The translations under genes and the position numbers were made by a program. The notes under the pieces were generated by a model. That model was not told where the DNA came from. It was given only the letters and a program-made list of their open reading frames with translations, and did no database searches. A stretch of 64,000 bases of DNA, from NCBI GenBank assembly GCA_037190225.1, contig JBBCJL010000003.1, forward strand, positions 1-64,000, written 5' to 3'. Source of the stretch: MKSF01 sp037190225. Lineage in GTDB: Bacteria > Bacteroidota > Bacteroidia > Chitinophagales > Chitinophagaceae. This document shows, one piece after another, positions 32,878 to 40,660 of this stretch (its first letter is position 1; each line of letters begins with the position of its first letter).

Positions 32878-33522
32878 ATGGCAAAGAAAGCAGCCGCTAA
32901 AAAAAGCACCGGAGGGTCCGCCAAAAAAGCGGCGCCCAAAAAATCAGGAACCAATACAGAACCGGCATTAAGAAAATTATTCCTTGATGAGCTGAAGGAC
33001 ATCTATTGGGCAGAAAAGCATCTGACCAAAGCTTTACCCAAAATGAAAAAGCATGCCAGCTCCGAAGCATTATCCAATGCTATCAGCGAACATCTGGAAA
33101 CGACCAAAGTGCATGTGGAGCGCCTGGAAGAGATATTCAGCCTGCTGGGAGAAAAAGCAGTAGCCAAGAAATGCGATGGCATGGAGGGCCTGACCAGGGA
33201 AGGCGAAAGCGTCATAGAAGAAACGGATGACGGAAGCGCAACCAGGGATGCAGGCATCATCATTTCGGCGCAAAAGGTGGAGCATTATGAAATATCGGCC
33301 TATGGCAGCTTAAGGCAGCTGGCATTGACCCTCGGCGAAGAGGAGGTGGCAGGCATTTTAGAGCAGACGCTCAGCGAAGAAAAGGAAGCAGACCAGCTGC
33401 TCACCGGGATTGCCGAGAACGAGATCAACTATGAAGCTGCAGAAGAGAACGAGCATGAAGATGAAGGTGATGACGAGGAAGAGTGGGACGAAGATGAGGA
33501 TGAGGGCGAAGAAGAAGAATAG
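32878..33522 (+). CDS. DUF892 (YciE/YciF-type) ferritin-like protein with charged tails
   Basis: A 214-residue protein whose core (about 30-180) is a DUF892 four-helix ferritin-like bundle ('LRKLFLDELKDIYWAEKHLT', 'HLETTKVHVERLEEIFSLLG', 'AQKVEHYEISAYGSLRQLA'), with the family's Glu and His residues for a di-iron site. It is unusual in its ends: residues 2-27 are a Lys/Ala-rich histone H1-like tail ('AKKAAAKKSTGGSAKKAAPK'), and the last about 26 residues are almost all Glu/Asp. DUF892 proteins are linked to stress responses. It heads a four-gene group with sugar genes at 44, 4 and 27-base spacing. Confidence 0.88.
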   Translation: MAKKAAAKKSTGGSAKKAAPKKSGTNTEPALRKLFLDELKDIYWAEKHLTKALPKMKKHASSEALSNAISEHLETTKVHVERLEEIFSLLGEKAVAKKCDGMEGLTREGESVIEETDDGSATRDAGIIISAQKVEHYEISAYGSLRQLALTLGEEEVAGILEQTLSEEKEADQLLTGIAENEINYEAAEENEHEDEGDDEEEWDEDEDEGEEEE

Positions 33523-33566
33523 ATCAGCTGTATTATGTAAACCAATTAAAAAAGGAGAACCGTTTA

Positions 33567-34673
33567 ATGAAAGACATCATAGTATTTTCACACTTGCGCT
33601 GGAATTTTGTTTATCAGAGACCGCAACACATAATGTCGAGATTCGCGAAGACCTGCCGCGTCATATTTATAGAGGAAGAAATATATTCAGACGAGACCGA
33701 TGGCTACAACATCTCTTTTGCCGCCGATAATATCTGGGTAATCCATCCGCACTTGCAAAATGGTCACAATGGCGATGTAACGGCAAGAAAGCGGGACATA
33801 GTAGACACGCTTATGAGCGAATTCGAGATCACCGGTTATGCTGCCTGGTATTATACACCAATGGCCTATGCTTTTTCGGACCATTTACGTCCGCAAGCCA
33901 TCATCTATGACTGCATGGATGAATTATCGGCCTTTTTATTCGCACCTCCCGAGCTGATCCGGAATGAAGCCGCCCTGTTAAAAGCAGCGGATATCGTATT
34001 TACGGGAGGTATCAGCCTGTATGAAGCAAAGAAGGACCGGCATCCTGCCGTATTCTGTATGCCCAGCAGCATTGATAAAGCGCACTTTGCAAAAGCGAGA
34101 TATCCCGGTGAAGAGCCGGCCGACCAGGCGGATATACCCTCTCCGCGCTTCGGCTTCTTCGGTGTCATTGATGAAAGGTTTGATATCGAGCTGCTTAAAG
34201 AAGTAGCGACCCGGAAGCCTGAATGGCATTTTATCATCATTGGCCCGGTGGTCAAGATAGATGCGAAAGACCTGCCCCGCTTACCCAACATCCATTACCT
34301 GGGTATGAAAAGCTACGAAGTGCTGCCTTCCTATTTAAGAAGCTGGCAGATAGCCATGCTGCCCTTTGCCATCAATGAGGCCACAAGGTTCATCAGCCCT
34401 ACCAAAACGCCGGAATACCTGGCGGCAGGTAAGCCTGTCATATCAACGCCTGTAAAAGATGTTGTACGGACTTACGGGGAGCAAAAGCTGGTGTCCGTTG
34501 TTGACAACGCGGACAGGTTCATAGCAACCGGTGAAAATCTGTTGCAGCAAAACGGTGATCAATGGCTGGCCCGTGTGGACGACTTTTTAAGTAAAATGTC
34601 CTGGGACGGGCTGGTCACGAAAATGAATAAATGTTTACAAAGCGTTATAGCAACAAAACAAGAAAAGGTTTAA
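33567..34673 (+). CDS. Glycosyltransferase (GT-B fold, family 1-like)
   Basis: A 368-residue GT-B glycosyltransferase. N-terminal 'IIVFSHLRWNFVYQRPQHIM' is typical of the small group found with glf genes; 'IIYDCMDELSAF' is the family hinge region, and the donor-binding site reads 'EATRFISPTKTPEYLAAGKP' followed by 'VISTPVKDVV'. The start at 33567 has a rare Shine-Dalgarno-like AAAGGAGA (33551-33558), strong for this phylum. It is four bases ahead of glf, pointing to transfer of galactofuranose or a related sugar onto an envelope or exopolysaccharide acceptor, which is inference. Confidence 0.88.
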   Translation: MKDIIVFSHLRWNFVYQRPQHIMSRFAKTCRVIFIEEEIYSDETDGYNISFAADNIWVIHPHLQNGHNGDVTARKRDIVDTLMSEFEITGYAAWYYTPMAYAFSDHLRPQAIIYDCMDELSAFLFAPPELIRNEAALLKAADIVFTGGISLYEAKKDRHPAVFCMPSSIDKAHFAKARYPGEEPADQADIPSPRFGFFGVIDERFDIELLKEVATRKPEWHFIIIGPVVKIDAKDLPRLPNIHYLGMKSYEVLPSYLRSWQIAMLPFAINEATRFISPTKTPEYLAAGKPVISTPVKDVVRTYGEQKLVSVVDNADRFIATGENLLQQNGDQWLARVDDFLSKMSWDGLVTKMNKCLQSVIATKQEKV

Positions 34674-34677
34674 ATCT

Positions 34678-35796
34678 ATGTATGACTATCTGATAGTAGG
34701 TTGTGGCTTTGCGGGAGCTGTAATGGCCGAGCGTTTGGCATCAGTCAGCAATAAAAAGGTGCTGATCATTGATAAGAGGAACCATATCGGAGGGAACGCG
34801 TTCGATCATTATAATGAGCACGGCATACTGGTCCATAAATACGGACCGCATATATTCCATACCAATTCAAAAAAGGTGTTCGAATATCTCAGCCGGTTTA
34901 CGCAATGGAGACCTTATGAGCACCACGTGCTGGCAAGCGTGGACGGCCAGCTGGTACCCATCCCGATCAATCTCAATACCATCAACACGCTGTATGGCCT
35001 GAACCTCTCCTCATCGGCTTTTGAAGAATACCTGGCATCCAGGGCGGAGAAAATAGCCCCGATACGTACATCGGAAGATGTGGTATTAAGCGTCATCGGC
35101 AAAGAGCTTTATGAAAAATTCTTTAAAGGCTATACGATCAAGCAATGGGACCTGGACCCTTCGGAGCTGGATGCTTCCGTAACGGCACGCGTACCTACAA
35201 GGACCAATAAGGATAACCGGTATTTCACGGATACCTATCAGGCCATGCCCCTGCATGGCTATACGAAAATGTTTGAGCAGATGCTGTCACATCCTAATAT
35301 CCATATCATGCTCAATACAGATTTTGAGGATATCAGGAATAATATTCCGTTTAAAAATATTATTTACACGGGGCCAGTAGATGCGTTCTTTAACTATCGT
35401 TTCGGGAAGCTGCCTTACCGGTCCATTGACTTCAGGTTCCAGACACTGGACCAGGAAGCCTACCAGAGCTGCGGCACCGTTAATTTCCCGATGAGCAACC
35501 TTTACACACGTATTACGGAGTTTAAGAAGCTGACCGGGCAGACACATGCAAAGACCACTATTGTCTTTGAATATCCGGTTGCCGATGGAGACCCTTATTA
35601 TCCTATCCCCAGACAGGAGAACCAGGCGATCTACAACCAGTACAAGGCATTGGCCGAAGAGCTTCCGGATGTATTCTTCACCGGAAGGCTGGGCACTTAC
35701 AAATATTACAACATGGACCAGGTAGTAGCCCAGTCACTGGCGCTGCACAAAAAAATTACCGGAGAAAAGATTTCGCTGGAATATGTGCAGCAATAA
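34678..35796 (+). CDS. glf: UDP-galactopyranose mutase
   Basis: A 372-residue flavoenzyme that converts UDP-galactopyranose to UDP-galactofuranose. The FAD dinucleotide fold 'YLIVGCGFAGAVMAERL' opens the protein, followed by 'VLIIDKRNHIGGNAFD' and 'HKYGPHIFHT' of the UGM family; 'GYTIKQWDLDPSELDASVTA' with 'RVPTRTNKDNRYF' carries the conserved Trp and Arg for UDP binding, and 'TGRLGTYKYYNMDQVV' closes the FAD site. Full length. It lies between the glycosyltransferase and the glycosidase, marking this cluster as galactofuranose-related. Confidence 0.95.
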   Translation: MYDYLIVGCGFAGAVMAERLASVSNKKVLIIDKRNHIGGNAFDHYNEHGILVHKYGPHIFHTNSKKVFEYLSRFTQWRPYEHHVLASVDGQLVPIPINLNTINTLYGLNLSSSAFEEYLASRAEKIAPIRTSEDVVLSVIGKELYEKFFKGYTIKQWDLDPSELDASVTARVPTRTNKDNRYFTDTYQAMPLHGYTKMFEQMLSHPNIHIMLNTDFEDIRNNIPFKNIIYTGPVDAFFNYRFGKLPYRSIDFRFQTLDQEAYQSCGTVNFPMSNLYTRITEFKKLTGQTHAKTTIVFEYPVADGDPYYPIPRQENQAIYNQYKALAEELPDVFFTGRLGTYKYYNMDQVVAQSLALHKKITGEKISLEYVQQ

Positions 35797-35823
35797 CCGT
35801 TCTTTTAAAAAGCTGATTATGTT

Positions 35824-37005
35824 ATGACAAACCCTTTTGCATCTTTCTGGATGGCAGGCTATGAATGCAGCGACCAGCTGAACTATTTCGGCGACCGCGT
35901 AGATTTGCTGGGCGCCACCGGGCATCCCGGGCATCTGGAATCGGATTACCGGCTGCTCAAAGATTTCGACATCGCTACGGTACGCGAAGGTGTGCAATGG
36001 AGCCGGGTGGAACAGGCTCCTTACTGCTATGACTGGTCGCGGGTCCGGAAGATCATACAGGCTGCCGGGCAGGAGCGCATACAGGTGCTCTGGGATCTGT
36101 GCCATTTCGGCTATCCCGCGGATCTCAGTCCTTTGCACCCGCATTTCACCAGCCGTTTCGTGGCATTCGCGCTGGCTTTCGTACAGCTGTACCGCAGCAT
36201 CCGTCCGGACGGCCCCCTCATTGTCACGCCCATCAACGAAGTGAATTTCATCTCCTGGCTGGGAGGCGAAGTGGGCGCCACCGCTCCTTATACCAAGAAT
36301 TACGGGTGGCAGGTCAAGTACAGCCTGATGCGGGCTTATATTCAGGCAGTCAGGGCGATGAAACGCCTGGACGACCGGCTTATTATCCTTACAACGGAGC
36401 CGCTGATCAACATTATCCCTGAGGATCCTGACAATCCGCATATGGCGGAAATGGCCCGGCAAAAGAACGGGGAGCAATTTCAAATGCTGGATATGCTGTC
36501 CGGGGTCATCTGTCCGGAGCTGGAAGGAAGCCCCGGCCTGGCGGATATAGTGGGCTGCAATTATTATCACAACAATCAATGGTTTTACCCCTCGGAAAAG
36601 CACCTGGACTGGCGCTGTGGCTCAGCAACCCGGGGCTACAAGCGCCTGTCTGAATTATGCCGGGAAGTAGCTGAAAGATACGGGCGACCTGTAGTGATCA
36701 CGGAAACAAGCCACGAAGGAGCGGACAAAAGCTTATGGTTGCAGCTGATCACGGAAGAGTGCATGCAAATGATACACCAGGGCCTGGAATTATGGGGTAT
36801 CTGCATTTATCCTGTGCTCAACAGGCCGGACTGGGATTTCCCGGACCGGTGGCATGATTCCGGTATCTGGGAGGTCCATAGCCACGGAAGAAAGGTACAG
36901 GATGCCTATGCCGCTGCGATAAAAGGCTGCATTGATAAGCTGTTAAAGGCCGGGCAACATAAGCATAAGCATCACCATCCGGTCTTACAGCATATACAGT
37001 TGTAA
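35824..37005 (+). CDS. Clan GH-A glycoside hydrolase (family 1-like)
   Basis: A 393-residue TIM-barrel protein resembling the GH1 beta-glycosidase group. 'VTPINEVNFISWLGGEVG' supplies the Asn-Glu acid/base pair and 'RPVVITETSHEG' the nucleophile Glu, with 'VREGVQWSRVEQAPYCYDWS' and 'LWDLCHFGYPADLSP' as barrel strands. There is no signal peptide, so it is cytosolic. It is shorter than typical GH1 enzymes. The tail is His/Lys-rich (HKHKHHHP). As the last gene of the DUF892-GT-glf group, it might trim or transfer sugars of the same glycan; some related proteins are annotated as dTDP-4-dehydrorhamnose reductase-like. Confidence 0.8.
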   Translation: MTNPFASFWMAGYECSDQLNYFGDRVDLLGATGHPGHLESDYRLLKDFDIATVREGVQWSRVEQAPYCYDWSRVRKIIQAAGQERIQVLWDLCHFGYPADLSPLHPHFTSRFVAFALAFVQLYRSIRPDGPLIVTPINEVNFISWLGGEVGATAPYTKNYGWQVKYSLMRAYIQAVRAMKRLDDRLIILTTEPLINIIPEDPDNPHMAEMARQKNGEQFQMLDMLSGVICPELEGSPGLADIVGCNYYHNNQWFYPSEKHLDWRCGSATRGYKRLSELCREVAERYGRPVVITETSHEGADKSLWLQLITEECMQMIHQGLELWGICIYPVLNRPDWDFPDRWHDSGIWEVHSHGRKVQDAYAAAIKGCIDKLLKAGQHKHKHHHPVLQHIQL

Positions 37006-37033
37006 GGGGATTCAACCTTTGTACCTATTAAAA

Positions 37034-37071
37034 AAAGAGCATGCAGCGCCGGTCAGCGCTGCATGCTCTTT
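37034..37071. terminator. Bidirectional terminator between convergent genes
   Basis: A perfect 16-bp stem, AAAGAGCATGCAGCGC/GCGCTGCATGCTCTTT, with a 6-base loop and A/T-rich flanks. Confidence 0.92.
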
Positions 37072-37087
37072 AATGTAATCCGAAAGA

Positions 37088-38107
37088 TTATTTTTTGGTA
37101 ACTTTCTGGCGGTAAACGGTAGCATTGTTTTCTACCAGCTCTACCACGTACATACCGGGTACGAAAGCGGACATATCCACAACTGCGGTATTAGCGGTCA
37201 GCGCAGCAGAACGGAGCAGCTTGCCATCCACACCTACGATATTAATGGAATACTCTGTACCGGGCTTATAAGCATTAAAGGTAATGTGCAGCCTGTCTTC
37301 AGCAGGTACCGGGTACAGCTTTACATCGGCCGCAGTGTACAGCGAACGTACGGAAGATGGCCTGGAGCCTTCACTGTAGGAAGCTTCCACATCATCGATC
37401 AGCATATAGTTCAGGGGATCGCTGGTCACTTCATAGTCATTGGAGCTGAAGAAAACGATGACAAATGTATCGGTAGCAGTAAAGTTGGCATCAAAATAGT
37501 CCACAGTAACGGAAACATCCTGGTAAACGGTATCAGGGGTAATGCTTACATACCCTTCACCGATAGCGGCATATTCGTTAGTAGCAGGGTGCTTGGCATA
37601 AGCCGTTACCATCATACTGCCGTCTTTCTTGTACAGCGTATCCAGGAACACCTTGGCCTTTACTTCATCCACTTTTTTACCCAGCGCAGGTGTACCACCG
37701 GAATAAGAGAACGCGCTTTCTATATCCTGGTTCTGCATGAACTCCGTAATATTAAAGGACATCTTTGCATTGCTCAATATACCGGGGATCTGGATAGTAT
37801 CCACCAGGTTAGATGATTTGATACCCACCGCAAAATCTCCCGAAGTACGTATCGTATCTTCAAAGCACTGCTGGTTAAAATTAGCGTTGATAAAGCCCAT
37901 AGCCATTAATCCCGGTGCAAGGCTGGCGATCAGGGAATCGGCACAGTACCAGTTGGCCGGCGCTACGGAATTAAGATTGACAGGAGGCAAAGAGCTGGTC
38001 ACGACCACAGCGCGGAAACCACCTTCAAAACCGGGGTTCAGGATCACCTGACCCTGTAAACGGGCTGCCATCAGTAGCCCGAAAACAATAACATAGATTT
38101 TTTTCAT
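37088..38107 (-). CDS. Secreted protein with T9SS C-terminal sorting domain
   Basis: A 339-residue secreted protein. Signal peptide 'MKKIYVIVFGLLMAARLQGQ'. The mature part starts 'VILNPGFEGGF', the opening of many carbohydrate-binding-like or PEP-CTERM-like beta sandwiches, and lacks catalytic motifs. The last about 80 residues, 'VKLYPVPAEDRLHITFNAY' to 'PGMYVVELVENNATVYRQKV' then 'TKK', are a type A T9SS sorting domain. Its -7 box (TATATTTG) is 27 bases upstream of the ATG. Function unknown; likely surface-exposed. Confidence 0.88.
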   Translation of the reverse strand: MKKIYVIVFGLLMAARLQGQVILNPGFEGGFRAVVVTSSLPPVNLNSVAPANWYCADSLIASLAPGLMAMGFINANFNQQCFEDTIRTSGDFAVGIKSSNLVDTIQIPGILSNAKMSFNITEFMQNQDIESAFSYSGGTPALGKKVDEVKAKVFLDTLYKKDGSMMVTAYAKHPATNEYAAIGEGYVSITPDTVYQDVSVTVDYFDANFTATDTFVIVFFSSNDYEVTSDPLNYMLIDDVEASYSEGSRPSSVRSLYTAADVKLYPVPAEDRLHITFNAYKPGTEYSINIVGVDGKLLRSAALTANTAVVDMSAFVPGMYVVELVENNATVYRQKVTKK

Positions 38108-38133
38108 AATACTTTATATTTGTAACAAAACTA

Positions 38134-38141
38134 CAAATATA
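38134..38141 (-). promoter_or_regulatory. -7 box TATATTTG for the 37088..38107 gene
   Basis: The minus strand reads TATATTTG 26 bases upstream of the ATG, in AT-rich DNA. Confidence 0.5.
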
Positions 38142-38165
38142 ATTATAATCATATTATTCTTCCTC

Positions 38166-40184
38166 CTAAATATTATAGTTTTTGCGGAACAGCCACTCTC
38201 CGGCCATTAATGCCAGCAGCAGGAAGAACAGCCATTTGAAATCCACCAGCTTATGCTCGCGGGTCTCTTCCTTAAGCCTGGCAGCCGCCGAGGTGTGCTG
38301 CAGCATTCCTTTTATAATATTATTCCGGTCCGCATAGGTACCGAAAAGGCCGCCGGAGTATGCCGCGAGGTTGCTCATCAGCGTATAGTCCGCATGCGTG
38401 CGTACAGCCTCCAGGTCAAATGGCGCCACTTCAAAGCTCACGCTGGCTGTATGTTCCCTGCCATCTTCCCGGAGCACACCGGTCACGGTATAGCTGCCCT
38501 CTTCAAATATTCCCAGGTCCTCCTTATAAGTATTGCCCATTCTTTCCATAGGCCTGGATGCAGGAGTACCGTTCACCTGCAGCCTTACATCCGGGATATT
38601 ATTCAATTCTCCCAGCGCGTTCTTGAACATAGCGTACACATATACCTTTTCATAGGCATTATACACCTGCTTATCAGTATATAATACAAAAGGACGCTTA
38701 TCCTGCCTGGAATGTATTTTTAAGAGGCTTTGCTTCACCAGCGCCTGGAAGGTCTCGGTCTTGCCATAATGCTTATGCTCCTGCATCCGCCATTTCCATA
38801 ATCCCTCTCCCGCCAGGATCACAGCCGCCGTATGACCGTACTGCTTAAAGAACCACAGGGGCTGCCGGGTCACGACATTACCTATCCTTTGATAGAACAG
38901 GACGTCATCCTGCGCTTTGAAGGACATCAGCGCGCCCTGGAGCGGCGGATACCTGGCCGCAGCATCGGCAATATTCTCCGGCAGCTGGAATACGGCGAAC
39001 TGCGGGTTTAGCACCGGCAGCACTTCCACGTTACCGCTGGCGCCGCTACCGCCATCCAGCAGCTCCAGCGCCGCGAATACCTGCACGCCGGTACCGGCTC
39101 CCAGTATATACCATACGGGCTTGTCCGACATTTTCAGCTGGTTGCAATCGTTCGCATCCGGCGCATGGGCAATCACGATATCACTCTGCTGCAGGTCGGA
39201 CGGCAGCAGTGCTTTTACCACCTGCACGTCAAACTGCTCCAGCCCCTGCAGGGCGCTTCTTACGGCTACGATATCAGGATGCGGACTTCTGGCCAGCACC
39301 AGCACCTTTATTTTTTCATCTATAACATCCACAAATATATCCTGGCGGTTATTGATCACATTTTTTTCTCCGTCTACCGGTGTTATGCTTACGGTGTACT
39401 TCTGCAATCCCTGCTGCCTGGCCTGAAGCTGCAAAGAGTAACCCAATACCTGCTGCTGCTGCGCGGCCCGGACCGTCTGGCTGAATACCGGCTGCCCGTT
39501 ATGGAGCACCTGCAGCACCACGTCCTTTCCCTGCACCTTGTGCGCAAACACATCTATCAGCATCTCGAACTTCGCATTCAGGCTGACGGTCTTATTGACC
39601 AGCACATTCTGGATACCCACATCCACAGGCATAGTGCTGTCCCCCAGCACCATCGTATGCACCGGGAAGGGCAGCTGGTGCGCCAGCGCAGCCGGGTCTC
39701 CCCCCATATTATTGATACCGTCCGAGATCACCAGGACACTTTGTACCGGCTGCATCTTATGCCGTTCACCCAGCTGGTACAGGGCGCTGCCCATCTGGGT
39801 GGAATGCTGCCAGGTATGCCACAGGCTGTCCCGGTCCGTTATCAGGGCATCGCCCCAGCCGGCTATTTCAACATCATACCGTGCGGACAGCTGCCGGGCC
39901 ATATCCTCAACAGCCTCGCGGTAAGCATCGTCACTTTCAAAATACGGTTGCATGGAAGTGCTCCTGTCCGTCAGTATCATCAGGGACGGCCTGATCTCCC
40001 TGACCGTTTTGGTAACAATGAACGGCGCGCACAGCAGCAATACGAGCAGCAGTGTGCTCAATGCCCTCAGGGAGGCCGGCAAAAACCGGTAACGGGTCAG
40101 CTTCCGCTTGTCATTTTTATATACCCACCAGAACATGATGCCCGCTGCTGCTATACCCGTAATAATTGCTATACTCCAGTTCAT
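38166..40184 (-). CDS. Membrane VWA-domain protein (BatA/B-related)
   Basis: A 672-residue membrane protein: two N-terminal helices ('IAIITGIAAAGIMFWWVYKN' and 'LRALSTLLLVLLLCAPFIVT'), a VWA-like domain with 'SLMILTDRSTSMQPYF' (MIDAS D-R-S-T-S), a second large extracytoplasmic region with Rossmann-like 'KIKVLVLARSPHPDIVAVRS' and beta sandwiches, and a C-terminal helix ('KWLFFLLLALMAGEWLF'). The layout matches the large VWA/glutamine-amidotransferase-like membrane proteins that accompany Bat and MoxR systems. Its start codon overlaps the tadA stop (TAATG), so the two are coupled. Partner and function are unknown. Confidence 0.78.
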   Translation of the reverse strand: MNWSIAIITGIAAAGIMFWWVYKNDKRKLTRYRFLPASLRALSTLLLVLLLCAPFIVTKTVREIRPSLMILTDRSTSMQPYFESDDAYREAVEDMARQLSARYDVEIAGWGDALITDRDSLWHTWQHSTQMGSALYQLGERHKMQPVQSVLVISDGINNMGGDPAALAHQLPFPVHTMVLGDSTMPVDVGIQNVLVNKTVSLNAKFEMLIDVFAHKVQGKDVVLQVLHNGQPVFSQTVRAAQQQQVLGYSLQLQARQQGLQKYTVSITPVDGEKNVINNRQDIFVDVIDEKIKVLVLARSPHPDIVAVRSALQGLEQFDVQVVKALLPSDLQQSDIVIAHAPDANDCNQLKMSDKPVWYILGAGTGVQVFAALELLDGGSGASGNVEVLPVLNPQFAVFQLPENIADAAARYPPLQGALMSFKAQDDVLFYQRIGNVVTRQPLWFFKQYGHTAAVILAGEGLWKWRMQEHKHYGKTETFQALVKQSLLKIHSRQDKRPFVLYTDKQVYNAYEKVYVYAMFKNALGELNNIPDVRLQVNGTPASRPMERMGNTYKEDLGIFEEGSYTVTGVLREDGREHTASVSFEVAPFDLEAVRTHADYTLMSNLAAYSGGLFGTYADRNNIIKGMLQHTSAAARLKEETREHKLVDFKWLFFLLLALMAGEWLFRKNYNI

Positions 40185-40660
40185 TATCTTAATGATTTAA
40201 AAAAGTCCTGCATTAATGCCGCACATTCCGTAGCCAATACGCCTTTCTCCAGGATAGTTTTCGGGTGAAAAGGCCATTGCTGCCGTTGCTTTAAGGCTTC
40301 GACATCCCGGAGATCGAAAAACCTGCTGATGCCATTCCGGTTATCGGAAGCGCCAAATACGATCCTGCCTATTTTGCTCCAGTACAAAGCGCCGGTGCAC
40401 ATCATGCATGGCTCTACCGTCACGTACAAGGTGGCATCCATAAGGTATTTAGCACCCAATCCGCTGTAAGCTGCGGTCAGCGCGATGATCTCCGCATGCG
40501 CCGTGCTGTCCTTCAGCAGCTCCACCTGGTTGTAACCGCTGGCAATGACCGTATCGCCATGCACCACAATAGCCCCGATAGGGACTTCATTGTTATCCAT
40601 CGCCAGACGGGCCTGCTGCAGGGCTTTCCGCATAAAATATTCATCTTTATTCGGTATCAT
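40184..40660 (-). CDS. tadA: tRNA-specific adenosine deaminase
   Basis: A 158-residue zinc deaminase that converts adenosine 34 of tRNA-Arg(ACG) to inosine. 'DSTAHAEIIAL' gives the zinc ligand H55 and the proton-shuttling E57, and 'TVEPCMMCTGALYWSKIGRI' gives C85 and C88. 'VFGASDNRNG' follows the family pattern. Length is normal. Its start lies 14 bases inside the end of recC, and its stop overlaps the next start by one base, so recC-tadA-VWA appear translationally coupled. Confidence 0.95.
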   Translation of the reverse strand: MIPNKDEYFMRKALQQARLAMDNNEVPIGAIVVHGDTVIASGYNQVELLKDSTAHAEIIALTAAYSGLGAKYLMDATLYVTVEPCMMCTGALYWSKIGRIVFGASDNRNGISRFFDLRDVEALKQRQQWPFHPKTILEKGVLATECAALMQDFFKSLR

